A stretch of DNA of 32,382 nt from CAG-841 sp963656825 (GTDB taxonomy: Bacteria; Bacillota; Clostridia; Oscillospirales; CAG-272). A program made the position numbers and the translations under genes. The notes under the pieces are model-generated. The model was not told the origin of the DNA. It worked only from the letters and a program-made list of their open reading frames with translations, and searched no databases. Within the stretch, counting starts at the first letter, position 1. Every line of letters begins with the position of its first letter. Shown here piece by piece: positions 24,490 to 32,382 of the stretch. The stretch lies in contig CAVKJG010000023.1 of assembly GCA_963656825.1 (NCBI GenBank), positions 1 to 32,382 on the forward strand, written 5' to 3'.

Positions 24490-24518
24490 TTGAAATCCGC
24501 GCGCGGATGTGGTATAAT
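24490..24518 (+). promoter_or_regulatory. Promoter of radC-uvrBA with a palindrome in the spacer
   Basis: TTGAAA (24490-24495), 17-bp spacer, TATAAT (24513-24518). The 14-bp perfect palindrome ATCCGCGCGCGGAT (24495-24508) fills most of the spacer, so a dimeric repressor could sit between the -35 and -10 boxes. It does not match the Bacillus or clostridial LexA box. Confidence 0.75.
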
Positions 24519-24550
24519 ATTATATTACAAATCGCCGCAGAGGAGGACAT

Positions 24551-25201
24551 ATGCACAAGGATCACAGAAAGCACACAAAGGACCGTTTTCTTTCGGAGGG
24601 GCTTGACGGCTTCGAGCCGCACAACGTGCTTGAATTGCTTCTTTTTTATTCCATACCGCAAAGGGACACAAACGAAACCGCGCATATGCTGATAAACCGT
24701 TTCGGCTCTCTTTCCGCCGTGTTTGACGCACCCTATGACGATCTTCTCGCCGTCACAGGAATAAGCGAGCATTCCGCGACGCTTATAAAGCTTATCCCCG
24801 CCGTGTCGCGCAGATATGCAATGGAGAAAAACTCAAAGGTGACCAAGCTTTCATCAATAGAAGACATCGGGAAATATCTTGTGGCGCGATATCTCGGCGT
24901 GACGGAGGAAACGGTGCTTCTTCTGCTGCTCGACAACAAGTTTGGACTTATAGACTGCGTCAAAGTACACGAAGGCTCGGTAAATTCGTCCGCAATAACC
25001 ATGCGCAGGCTCATAGAAACGGCGCTTTTCAAGCGCGCATCAATGGTAGTGCTGGCGCACAATCACCCGTCGGGAGTGGCAATCCCCTCCTCCGACGATC
25101 TCTTTACCACTCAACAGGTAAAGCGCGCCTTCGATCTTGTCGAAATAGGTATGCTCGCGCACATAATAGTTGCCGGCGACACCTTTACAAATATTCTTTA
25201 G
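24551..25201 (+). CDS. radC: RadC/YeeS-family JAB (MPN) domain protein
   Basis: A 216-residue protein. The N-terminal UPF0758 helix-hairpin-helix-like part (about 10-90) includes DDLLAVTGIS. The C-terminal JAB domain carries the metal motif HNHPSG (170-175) with the downstream Asp182. The family is named RadC, although its proposed DNA-repair role is unproven. The GAGGAGG ribosome binding site is strong. Placement directly before uvrB and uvrA (27 bp) on one transcript is consistent with a DNA-damage context here. Confidence 0.92.
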   Translation: MHKDHRKHTKDRFLSEGLDGFEPHNVLELLLFYSIPQRDTNETAHMLINRFGSLSAVFDAPYDDLLAVTGISEHSATLIKLIPAVSRRYAMEKNSKVTKLSSIEDIGKYLVARYLGVTEETVLLLLLDNKFGLIDCVKVHEGSVNSSAITMRRLIETALFKRASMVVLAHNHPSGVAIPSSDDLFTTQQVKRAFDLVEIGMLAHIIVAGDTFTNIL

Positions 25202-25228
25202 GCTTTGCCGAAATGAAAAGGAGCGGAA

Positions 25229-27196
25229 ATGGATAAATTCAGGCTTGTTTCGCCGTATGAGGCGACGGGCGATCAGCCGGAAGCGATAGACGCGCTTGTA
25301 AAAGGCATCCTGCGCGGCGACAAAGAGCAGGCACTTGTCGGAGTTACGGGGTCGGGAAAAACCTTTACAATGGCTTCGATAATAGAAAAGGTCAACCGTC
25401 CGACGCTTGTTCTGGCGCACAATAAAACCCTTGCGGCGCAGCTCTGCTCGGAATTCCGCGAATTTTTTCCGGACAACGCCGTTTCGTATTTTGTTTCGTA
25501 TTACGATTATTATCAGCCCGAGGCGTATATCCCCGGGAAAGACCTGTATATAGAAAAGGATTCCGCCGTAAACGACGAAATCGACCGTCTGCGCCACAGC
25601 GCGACGTCTTCTCTTTTCGAGCGGCGCGACGTTATAATCGTTGCGAGCGTTTCGTGCATATATTCGCTCGGCGATCCCTCCGAGTATAAATCGCTTGTCG
25701 TTGCGGTAAGAGAAGGAATGGCTGTTTCGCGCGAGGAGCTTATGCGCCGCCTTGTAACAATAAATTATACCCGCAACGATTTTTCCCTTACGAGAGATAA
25801 ATTCCGCGCACGCGGCGATACGCTTGAAATAATGCCGGCGTCCGATACAACCGCCCTGCGGATAGAATTTTTCGGCGACGAGATAGACAGAATAAGCGAA
25901 ATAAACGTGCTGACGGGCGAGGTCCGCCGCCGGCTTTCGTATGCGGCGATATATCCGGCATCGCACTACGCGACCTCCGAAGCCAAGCGCGATGCTGCAC
26001 TTGACGAAATAAACCGCGAAATGCTCTGCCGCGTTGAAGAATTCAAGGCACAGGGAAAATTCATCGAGGCTCAGCGCATAGAAGAACGCACAAAATACGA
26101 TATTGAAATGATCCGCGAGATAGGCTTCTGCTCCGGCATCGAAAACTATTCGCGCGTGCTTTCGGGAAGACCCGAGGGCTCTGTTCCGTTCTGCCTTATA
26201 GATTATTTTCCGCGCGATTTTCTGCTTCTTGTAGATGAATCGCACGTTACGATTCCTCAGGTAAGAGCCATGAGCGGAGGCGATTTTTCACGCAAGAAAA
26301 ACCTTATAGATTACGGCTTCCGTCTGCCCTCGGCATATGATAACCGTCCGCTGACGTTTGACGAATTCGAGAAAAAATTAAATCAGGTGATATACGTCAG
26401 CGCAACGCCCGGGCCATACGAAAAGCAGCACTGCACGCAGCTTGTCGAGCAGATTATCCGCCCGACAGGACTGCTTGATCCGAAAATTGAAGTCCGTCCC
26501 GTAAAAGGACAGGTTGACGACCTTATGGGCGAAATAAAAAAGCGCACCGAAAAGGGCGAGAGGGTGCTTGTCACAACGCTTACAAAGAAAATGGCAGAGG
26601 ACCTTTGCGAATATCTTGAAATGAATCTTATAAAGGTGAGATATATTCATCACGAGGTTGAAACAATGCAGCGTCAGGAGCTTTTGCGCGATCTGCGGCT
26701 CGGCGTTTACGACGTGCTTGTCGGAATAAATCTCCTGCGCGAAGGACTTGATCTGCCCGAGGTTTCGCTCGTCGCCATTCTCGACGCCGACAAGGAGGGT
26801 CTGCTCCGCTCCGAAACATCGCTTATTCAGACGATAGGCAGAGCGGCAAGAAACGAAAACGGCACGGTCATAATGTACGCCGATACCGTAACCGACTCCA
26901 TGCAACGCGCCATAAGCGAAACGGAACGTCGCCGTTCTATCCAGCAGAAGTATAACGAAGAACACGGAATCATTCCTCACACGATAAAAAAAGACGTCCG
27001 CGCGGTGATAGAAATAGCTTCAAGCAAGGAAATAAACGCCGCAAAGAGCAAAAAAAATATGAGCGCAAAGCAAAGAGAGGAGCTTGTGGCACGTCTTACC
27101 TCGGAAATGAAAAAGGCCGCGTCGCAGCTTGATTTTGAACGCGCCGCTTACCTGCGCGACAGTATTGCAAAGATAAAAAACACGGAGAATAAATAA
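25229..27196 (+). CDS. uvrB: Excinuclease ABC subunit B (UvrB)
   Basis: A 655-residue helicase-like damage-verification subunit of nucleotide excision repair. Walker A is GVTGSGKT (38-45), the beta-hairpin region YYDYYQPEAYIP (about 90-101) inserts between strands, and the DE box is in LLVDESHVT. Helicase motifs V/VI are in GINLLREGLDLPE and QTIGRAARN. The C-terminal UVR motif (SEMKKAASQLDFERAAYLRD) contacts UvrC. Full length, with an AAGGAG ribosome binding site. uvrA begins 2 bp after its stop. Confidence 0.97.
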   Translation: MDKFRLVSPYEATGDQPEAIDALVKGILRGDKEQALVGVTGSGKTFTMASIIEKVNRPTLVLAHNKTLAAQLCSEFREFFPDNAVSYFVSYYDYYQPEAYIPGKDLYIEKDSAVNDEIDRLRHSATSSLFERRDVIIVASVSCIYSLGDPSEYKSLVVAVREGMAVSREELMRRLVTINYTRNDFSLTRDKFRARGDTLEIMPASDTTALRIEFFGDEIDRISEINVLTGEVRRRLSYAAIYPASHYATSEAKRDAALDEINREMLCRVEEFKAQGKFIEAQRIEERTKYDIEMIREIGFCSGIENYSRVLSGRPEGSVPFCLIDYFPRDFLLLVDESHVTIPQVRAMSGGDFSRKKNLIDYGFRLPSAYDNRPLTFDEFEKKLNQVIYVSATPGPYEKQHCTQLVEQIIRPTGLLDPKIEVRPVKGQVDDLMGEIKKRTEKGERVLVTTLTKKMAEDLCEYLEMNLIKVRYIHHEVETMQRQELLRDLRLGVYDVLVGINLLREGLDLPEVSLVAILDADKEGLLRSETSLIQTIGRAARNENGTVIMYADTVTDSMQRAISETERRRSIQQKYNEEHGIIPHTIKKDVRAVIEIASSKEINAAKSKKNMSAKQREELVARLTSEMKKAASQLDFERAAYLRDSIAKIKNTENK

Positions 27197-27198
27197 AA

Positions 27199-30018
27199 AT
27201 GCCCACAAAGTATATTCATGTAAAGGGAGTCAGAGTCCACAACCTGAAAAACATAGAGCTTACCATCCCGCGCGACAGGCTCGTCATCTTTACGGGACTT
27301 TCCGGCTCGGGAAAATCGTCGCTTGCTTTCGATACCATTTATGCCGAAGGTCACAGGCGGTTTGTGGAATCGCTTTCGTCCTATGCGCGTCAGTTTCTCG
27401 GACAGCTTGACAAGCCCGATATAGACTTTATCGAAGGACTTTCGCCCGCAATTTCGATAGATCAGAAAACAACCTCGAAAAATCCGCGCTCGACCGTCGG
27501 AACAGTCACGGAAATTTATGACTATCTCCGTCTGCTGTATGCCCGCGTGGGCGTTCCTCACTGCCCCGTATGCGGCAAGGAAATCCGCCGTATGCCGACG
27601 GACGTTATGATAGATAAAATCATGGCTTTCCCCGACGGAACAAAATTTATGGTATCGGCGCCCGTGGCAAAGGGCAAAAAGGGACAGTTTGAAAAGGTTT
27701 TCGACAACGCCCGCAAAAACGGCTTTTCAAGAGCGCGCGTTGACGGCACGGTCTACCCGATAGACGAAATCCCGAAGCTTGAAAAAAACAAAAAGCACGA
27801 TGTTGAAATTCTCGTGGACAGGCTTGTGCGGAAAGACGGCATAGAGCAGCGCCTTTCGGATTCGCTTGAAACGGCTCTGTCAATGGGCGGCGGCACGGTT
27901 TCGATAATAAACGCCGAAACGGAAGAAGAACAGACATTCTCTCAGAACTACGCCTGCTCCGAGCACGGCTTTTCCGTTCCCGAGCTTGAACCGAGAATGT
28001 TTTCGTTCAATAACCCCATAGGTGCGTGCGAACGCTGCGGAGGACTCGGCGAGCTTCAGACGATATCCGCGGAAAAAATGATTCCCGACAAAACCCTTTC
28101 TCTCCGCGAGGGCGCGATAGCCGTAAACGGCTTCAAAAGTCTTGACGAAGAATCGTGGTCGGGGCCGCTTGTGGAAGAGGTGGGAAAGACTCACGGCTTT
28201 ACGCTCGATACAAAAATATGCGACTTTTCAGAGGAAGCGCTCGACGCATTGCTTTACGGCACGGGAGACGAAAAATATCACGTCGTTCGCAGCTTTGCCG
28301 GCATGGTTCACGATCAGGTTGTCAAATGGTCGGGACTTGTAAACATAGTTCAGACTCGTTTTTCGCAGATACAAAACGATTATTACGAAGAATTTCTCGA
28401 ATTCGTTCCCTGTCCCGCCTGTCACGGAAAAAGACTGAAAAAAGAAGTGCTTTCCGTCACCGTCGGAGGTCTTAATATTGACGAGATCTGTTCGCTCGAC
28501 ATAGCCTCCGCCCTTGATTTTTTTGAAAAGCTGAACCTTTCCGGCGCGGAAGGACAGATAGCGCGCGAAATTCTGAAAGAGATAAAATCGCGTCTCGGAT
28601 TTCTGAAAAGCGTAGGACTTGAATATCTTACCCTCGGCAGAAAGGCAGGAACGCTTTCGGGCGGCGAGGCGCAGAGAATACGCCTTGCGACGCAGATAGG
28701 CTCGTCGCTTGTCGGCGTGCTTTATATCCTCGACGAGCCGAGCATAGGACTTCACCAGCGCGACAATCACAGGCTTATCGAAACGCTCTGCCGTCTGCGC
28801 GACACGGGAAACTCGGTGATAGTTGTCGAACATGACGAAGAAACAATGCTTGCCTCCGATTATATAGTCGATATCGGTCCCGGTGCGGGAGTCCACGGAG
28901 GAGAGGTCGTTGCGGCGGGAACGCCGCAGGAGGTTATGGCTTGCGAAAAGTCGATAACAGGTCAGTATCTTTCGCGCAAAAGGGTTATTCCCGTTCCCGA
29001 AAAGCGCAGAGAGGGCAACGGAAAATTCCTTACCGTGCGCGGCGCGAGAGAAAATAATCTGAAAAATATAACGGTTCGTTTTCCTTTGGGAAAATTCATC
29101 TGCGTGACGGGCGTTTCCGGCTCGGGAAAATCATCGCTTGTAAATGCGGTGCTTTTGAAAACGCTTCAGAAAAAGCTTAGCCACGCGATAACCTACCCCG
29201 GAAAGTGCGACGGCATCGACGGCATTGAGGAGCTTGATAAAGTAATAGCTATCGACCAAAGCCCGATAGGCAGGACTCCGCGCTCGAACCCCGCGACATA
29301 CACCGGACTTTTTACGGATATACGCGAGCTTTTCGCAAGCACTCCCGACGCAAAGGTGCGCGGATACGGCTCGGGACGTTTTTCCTTCAACGTCAAGGGC
29401 GGACGGTGCGAAGCCTGTCAGGGCGACGGCGTAAAATGCATTGAAATGCATTTTCTTCCCGACGTTTACGTTACGTGCGACGTTTGTCACGGCAAAAGAT
29501 ACAACCGAGAAACACTTGAAGTAAAATACAAAGGAAAAAGCATTTTCGACGTGCTCGATATGACTGTTGAAGAAGGCTTGAAATTCTTTGAAAATCTGCC
29601 CAAGCTGAAAAGAAAATTGCAGACATTGTACGACGTCGGACTCGGATATATCAAGATAGGGCAGTCGTCCACAACGCTTTCTGGGGGCGAAGCGCAGAGG
29701 GTTAAGCTTGCGACCGAGCTTGCGCGCAGAGGCACGGGAAAAACCGTGTATATCCTTGACGAGCCCACGACGGGGCTTCACTCCGAGGATGTTAGAAAGC
29801 TTCTCGAAATGCTTTCGCGGCTGTGTGAAAACGGCAATACGGTTATCGTTATAGAACACAATCTTGACGTGATAAAAACCGCCGATCACATAATAGATCT
29901 CGGCCCCGAGGGCGGCGCAGGAGGCGGTACGATCGTTGCCGAAGGCACACCCGAGCAGGTGGCTGACTGCCCCTCGTCATACACGGGACAGTTCCTGAAA
30001 AAAATGCTTTCACAATAA
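27199..30018 (+). CDS. uvrA: Excinuclease ABC subunit A (UvrA)
   Basis: A 939-residue damage-sensing ATPase of nucleotide excision repair, forming UvrA2B complexes. Two ABC modules are visible: Walker A GLSGSGKS (33-40) with signature LSGGEAQRIRLA, and a second Walker A GVSGSGKS with signature LSGGEAQRVKLA, each followed by an ILDEP Walker B. Zinc-binding cysteines occur in CPVCGKE, CERCGG/CPACHG and CEACQGDG/CDVCHG. Length equals that of E. coli UvrA (940). It is the last gene of radC-uvrB-uvrA, ending at a strong terminator. Confidence 0.97.
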   Translation: MPTKYIHVKGVRVHNLKNIELTIPRDRLVIFTGLSGSGKSSLAFDTIYAEGHRRFVESLSSYARQFLGQLDKPDIDFIEGLSPAISIDQKTTSKNPRSTVGTVTEIYDYLRLLYARVGVPHCPVCGKEIRRMPTDVMIDKIMAFPDGTKFMVSAPVAKGKKGQFEKVFDNARKNGFSRARVDGTVYPIDEIPKLEKNKKHDVEILVDRLVRKDGIEQRLSDSLETALSMGGGTVSIINAETEEEQTFSQNYACSEHGFSVPELEPRMFSFNNPIGACERCGGLGELQTISAEKMIPDKTLSLREGAIAVNGFKSLDEESWSGPLVEEVGKTHGFTLDTKICDFSEEALDALLYGTGDEKYHVVRSFAGMVHDQVVKWSGLVNIVQTRFSQIQNDYYEEFLEFVPCPACHGKRLKKEVLSVTVGGLNIDEICSLDIASALDFFEKLNLSGAEGQIAREILKEIKSRLGFLKSVGLEYLTLGRKAGTLSGGEAQRIRLATQIGSSLVGVLYILDEPSIGLHQRDNHRLIETLCRLRDTGNSVIVVEHDEETMLASDYIVDIGPGAGVHGGEVVAAGTPQEVMACEKSITGQYLSRKRVIPVPEKRREGNGKFLTVRGARENNLKNITVRFPLGKFICVTGVSGSGKSSLVNAVLLKTLQKKLSHAITYPGKCDGIDGIEELDKVIAIDQSPIGRTPRSNPATYTGLFTDIRELFASTPDAKVRGYGSGRFSFNVKGGRCEACQGDGVKCIEMHFLPDVYVTCDVCHGKRYNRETLEVKYKGKSIFDVLDMTVEEGLKFFENLPKLKRKLQTLYDVGLGYIKIGQSSTTLSGGEAQRVKLATELARRGTGKTVYILDEPTTGLHSEDVRKLLEMLSRLCENGNTVIVIEHNLDVIKTADHIIDLGPEGGAGGGTIVAEGTPEQVADCPSSYTGQFLKKMLSQ

Positions 30019-30052
30019 AAAATACGGATTGCCGCGGCAATCCGTATTTTTT
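30017..30052. terminator. Bidirectional terminator, perfect palindrome
   Basis: An 18-bp perfect palindrome per arm with core ACGGATTGCC/GGCAATCCGT, flanked by A- and T-runs. It overlaps the uvrA stop codon and ends 5 bp from the stop codon of the convergent NYN gene. Confidence 0.9.
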
Positions 30053-30056
30053 GTTT

Positions 30057-30821
30057 TTAAGGCTGTACCCACAGTCCGTCGCGACGGAGAAGATCCCAGT
30101 TCGGTCTCAGTACCGAAACCTTTTTGCCCTTCTCGTCAAGCATTGTGGCTTTGTAGACGTATCCGTCCTTTATCATCTGATCGAGCGCGTTTTTTATCGA
30201 ACGCCTGTCCACTCTGCCCTGCTTTGAAACACGCTCCGTTATTTTTTCCGGTGAGCCGTTCTTTATAAATTCTCTGTGAACGGTAAGATAATTGAAGGTA
30301 TCTACTATGAGCTTATAATAGGTTCTGTAAATTTCCGAATCTGACGGAAGCTCGCGGCACCATGACGCGCTTGCTTTAAGCTGGCTGCTTGTTGCTCCGG
30401 TTATACCGTATATACCGACTTTCTTGCGGCACTGATTTATTATAAACCGCACTACAGACGTAAAATGTCCGTCCCCTGTAAAAATAATGAATGTGTCGAT
30501 ATTCTTTTTAGTCATTGCCCGCTGATAGATATAATCGAGCATAATAAAGTCCGTAAAATCTTTTTTATAATGTTCGCTCTGATTTTTTGTGTCTATTATA
30601 ATATTGGTAACGTTGCGTATTTTCTCAAGCTCGCCGCGAAGTCCCGTGTTTGAAAAATCCGCAAAAATCGCAATTTCTTCAACCTCGTAATTTTCGCGAA
30701 GCTCCTCCGCCCACGCTTTTACGTCCGGCTTTACCGAATACATACGTTCAAGCGATATATACCAATGCTCAAAATCCACGAATGCGACAGCCCGCGGAAG
30801 CGAATGTTTTTTTCCGAACAT
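30057..30821 (-). CDS. NYN-domain (PIN-like, LabA/Limkain type) protein with C-terminal winged helix
   Basis: A 254-residue protein. The NYN ribonuclease-like fold (about 10-165) shows the acidic active-site pattern: Asp16 in AFVDFEHW, Asp91 in DFTDFIMLD and Asp117 in FIIFTGDGHF. Residues about 180-254 look like a winged-helix domain (RVDRRSIKNALDQMIKDGYVYKA). RNA cleavage or binding is inferred from the family. I chose ATG 30821. An upstream TTG at 30848 overlaps the AGGGGG ribosome binding site and would be untranslatable in practice, although the spacing to 30821 is rather long (about 11-12 bp). It is monocistronic with its own promoter. Confidence 0.85.
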   Translation of the reverse strand: MFGKKHSLPRAVAFVDFEHWYISLERMYSVKPDVKAWAEELRENYEVEEIAIFADFSNTGLRGELEKIRNVTNIIIDTKNQSEHYKKDFTDFIMLDYIYQRAMTKKNIDTFIIFTGDGHFTSVVRFIINQCRKKVGIYGITGATSSQLKASASWCRELPSDSEIYRTYYKLIVDTFNYLTVHREFIKNGSPEKITERVSKQGRVDRRSIKNALDQMIKDGYVYKATMLDEKGKKVSVLRPNWDLLRRDGLWVQP

Positions 30822-30853
30822 AGCTTTTTGTTTCACCCCCTTTCCCAAGAATT

Positions 30854-30882
30854 ATTTTACAATACGGCGGGAATAAAGTCAA
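30854..30882 (-). promoter_or_regulatory. Promoter of the NYN gene
   Basis: Minus strand TTGACT (30877-30882), 17-bp spacer, TAAAAT (30854-30859), with only about 30 bp between -10 and the start codon. Confidence 0.75.
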
Positions 30883-30939
30883 TATCTTTTATATCCGCCG
30901 CATATGATTTATTTTCCGTTTTTCGACGTCCGCACGCGC

Positions 30940-30978
30940 AAAAAATATCCGCCCGCAGTCTGCAGGCGGATATTTTTT
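30940..30978 (-). terminator. Terminator after the aminotransferase gene
   Basis: A 14-bp stem (30940-30953 with 30965-30978, core TATCCGCC/GGCGGATA) around an 11-nt loop. On the minus strand a T-run follows. It overlaps the alaA stop codon. Confidence 0.85.
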
Positions 30979-32182
30979 ATCGGGTAAACTCTTCTTTAAG
31001 CAGCTCGTCTATTGCCTTCACCGCACCGGCAAGCTGCTCGGGCGATGGCAAAAGCACCATTCTGAAATGATTGGGAGAGGTATAATTGAAGCCGCTTCCG
31101 GGAACAAGCAGGATATGCTTTTTACGGAGAAGCTTTGCGGCAAAATCGTGATCGTCGACGACCCTGAATCTGTCGTCTATACGCGGGAACATATAAAGCG
31201 CGCCGTCATTTTTAAGGCACGAAAGCGAATCGACGCTTTCAAGCGCCTCCCACGCGGCGCGACGGCGTTCGTAAAGCGTGCCGCCGGGAGCGATCTCCGC
31301 TTTGGTGCTTTCGGTGTCTGCAAGCGCGGCGGGAATTATAAGCTGAGGAACGGCACCAGCGCAAAGTCTGAGCGACATCAGCTTTTCAACATTGAGTCTG
31401 AAGCTTTCAAAGCCTTTTTCCGGACCGCAGAGCGTCATCCAGCCGCAGCGGTATCCGCACACGTTATGCGATTTTGAAAGTCCGTTATACGTTACCACAA
31501 ACACGTCGGGAGCGATTGCCGCCATCGGCGTATGAACCTTGCCGTCAAAGACAAGGCGGTCATATATTTCGTCGGAAAAAATCATAAGGTTATGCTCTCT
31601 TGCGACGTCCGCGATTCCCGAAAGAATTTCGTTCGGATAAAGCGCTCCCGTGGGGTTATTCGGGTTTATAACAACTATTGCTTTTGTTTTCTTTGTCACT
31701 TTTTTGCGGATATCGTCCACGTCGGGATACCATTTTGCGCTTTCGTCGCAATTGTAAAACACGGGGACTCCGCCCACCTTTACGGTGCAGTTGGACCAGA
31801 GCGGATAGCACGGCGTAGGAACAAGCACCTCGTCGCCGGGATCAAGAATAGATGTAAGAGAAATATCCGCAAGCTCGCTTACGCCGTTTCCGACATAAAT
31901 ATCCGTATCGCGAACGCCATGCACGCCTTTTTCAAGATAATAATCGCGGATCGCTTCTCTTGCCGCTTTCATTCCGCGGAAATCACAGTACGGAACAGCC
32001 TTGTCAATATTCTCAATTATGGCTTTTTTCACGCTTTCGGGAGCTTTATGCCCGAATATAGCCGGATTTCCCGAGTTCAGCTTGAGTATTTTTGTGCCTT
32101 GGGCTTCCATTTCGGTAGCCTCCACATACAGCGGTCCTCTTATATCGGAATGTACAGCTTCCATCTTTTTTGCACATTTCAT
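30977..32182 (-). CDS. alaA: AlaA-type pyridoxal-phosphate aminotransferase
   Basis: A 401-residue fold-type I, class I/II aminotransferase. Residues matching E. coli AlaA (alanine/valine-pyruvate-type) include DIRGP (13-17), KLNSGNPAIFG (34-44), TPCYPLW (123-129), the WYPDVDDIRKK stretch (151-161) and NPNNPTGA (173-180). Asp204 in FSDEIY binds the PLP ring nitrogen, and Lys237 in NGLSKSHN forms the Schiff base. The likely reaction is glutamate plus pyruvate to alanine plus 2-oxoglutarate; the exact donor is inferred. GGAGG precedes the ATG by about 10 bp. It is a single-gene unit. Confidence 0.88.
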   Translation of the reverse strand: MKCAKKMEAVHSDIRGPLYVEATEMEAQGTKILKLNSGNPAIFGHKAPESVKKAIIENIDKAVPYCDFRGMKAAREAIRDYYLEKGVHGVRDTDIYVGNGVSELADISLTSILDPGDEVLVPTPCYPLWSNCTVKVGGVPVFYNCDESAKWYPDVDDIRKKVTKKTKAIVVINPNNPTGALYPNEILSGIADVAREHNLMIFSDEIYDRLVFDGKVHTPMAAIAPDVFVVTYNGLSKSHNVCGYRCGWMTLCGPEKGFESFRLNVEKLMSLRLCAGAVPQLIIPAALADTESTKAEIAPGGTLYERRRAAWEALESVDSLSCLKNDGALYMFPRIDDRFRVVDDHDFAAKLLRKKHILLVPGSGFNYTSPNHFRMVLLPSPEQLAGAVKAIDELLKEEFTR

Positions 32183-32263
32183 TTTTGCTTTTCCTCCGTT
32201 TTTATATGGTCTTTTACGGTATTCTCTTAATCACGCGCGGAAAATCAAGCCACGCAATTGTAT

Positions 32264-32291
32264 ATTGTATCACTTTTTCGACATTTGTCAA
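32264..32291 (-). promoter_or_regulatory. Promoter of alaA
   Basis: Minus strand TTGACA (32286-32291), 16-bp spacer, TACAAT (32264-32269). The -35 box directly abuts the tandem hairpin repeat. Confidence 0.7.
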
Positions 32292-32350
32292 CCTACTTTT
32301 CTTTGGAAAAGAAAAGTAGGCACCTTCTTTTCTTCGAGAAGAAAAGAAGG
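32292..32350. repeat. Tandem purine/pyrimidine hairpins
   Basis: Two adjacent perfect inverted repeats of related sequence. One has 13-bp arms CCTACTTTTCTTT (32292-32304) and its complement (32308-32320) with a 3-nt loop. The other has arms CCTTCTTTTCTTC (32323-32335) and complement (32338-32350) with a 2-nt loop. They share the CTTTTCTT core and look like an intergenic repeat family or terminator-like element of a gene beyond the right edge. No coding frame explains them. Confidence 0.7.
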
Positions 32351-32382
32351 CAAAAGAAGCTTTGGTTAAATTGCTTTGTGCA

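Noticed and set aside
24495..24508. LexA/SOS box in the radC-uvrBA promoter
   Set aside because: The palindrome does not match the Gram-positive LexA consensus (GAAC and GTTC half-sites). Such half-sites were not seen properly spaced nearby.
25040..26245. Long minus-strand open frame opposite radC and uvrB
   Set aside because: Antisense to highly conserved uvrB domains, with composition typical of shadow frames.
1..32382. CRISPR arrays, tRNA or rRNA genes, and complete insertion sequences
   Set aside because: No regularly spaced repeats, cloverleaf-like sequences, rRNA-like stretches or transposase genes were recognised anywhere in the window.

Overview
The window looks like chromosomal DNA of an uncultured member of the Bacillota, class Clostridia. 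Supporting signs are WalR-WalK-YycH-YycI on one strand, BioY, TrmK, DUF1858 and TrkAH genes, AGGAGG-type ribosome binding sites and many close-to-consensus sigma-A promoters. Most of it is about 50% G+C by hand count. Genus cannot be assigned. Nearly all genes are core or housekeeping, and no CRISPR array, rRNA, tRNA, prophage or complete insertion sequence was seen.

Layout. The left edge (1 to about 620) is more A+T-rich. It holds the first 48 codons of a secreted protein, a long leader with its own promoter, a 34-codon ORF and hairpins, and a junction where an ArsB/NhaD-type permease is cut short. The minus-strand operon tdk-hisJ-permease follows, divergent from bioY. A cupin gene diverges from trkA-trkH-hydrolase, which converges on an EF-G-like GTPase. 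Then come a DUF1858 gene, trmK and a Nif3-type gene. From 11850 to 15860 lies a multidrug-type module: promoter, 23-codon ORF, strong terminator, then a heterodimeric ABC exporter pair (BmrCD/LmrCD-like). An XRE-family regulator gene follows. The minus-strand block 24337-16893 carries a DUF3810 membrane metallopeptidase-like protein, WalR, WalK, YycH, YycI and MurA, all plausibly cell-envelope functions. Divergent from it is a DNA-repair operon, radC-uvrB-uvrA. The right end has a NYN-domain protein and an AlaA-type aminotransferase, with a tandem hairpin repeat at the edge.

Most notable. (1) The ABC exporter genes have no good promoter of their own and lie behind a 23-codon leader ORF and an intrinsic terminator. 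This layout matches ribosome-mediated attenuation as known for B. subtilis bmrBCD, but the leader peptide is different and unfamiliar. (2) The left edge is a probable insertion or rearrangement boundary bringing a second leader-ORF-controlled gene. (3) The run of 10 N inside walR is very probably an assembly artefact: the 7 bases on either side are identical, and merging them restores an intact 239-residue WalR. No wholly new system can be claimed; the leader ORFs are the best candidates for something undescribed.
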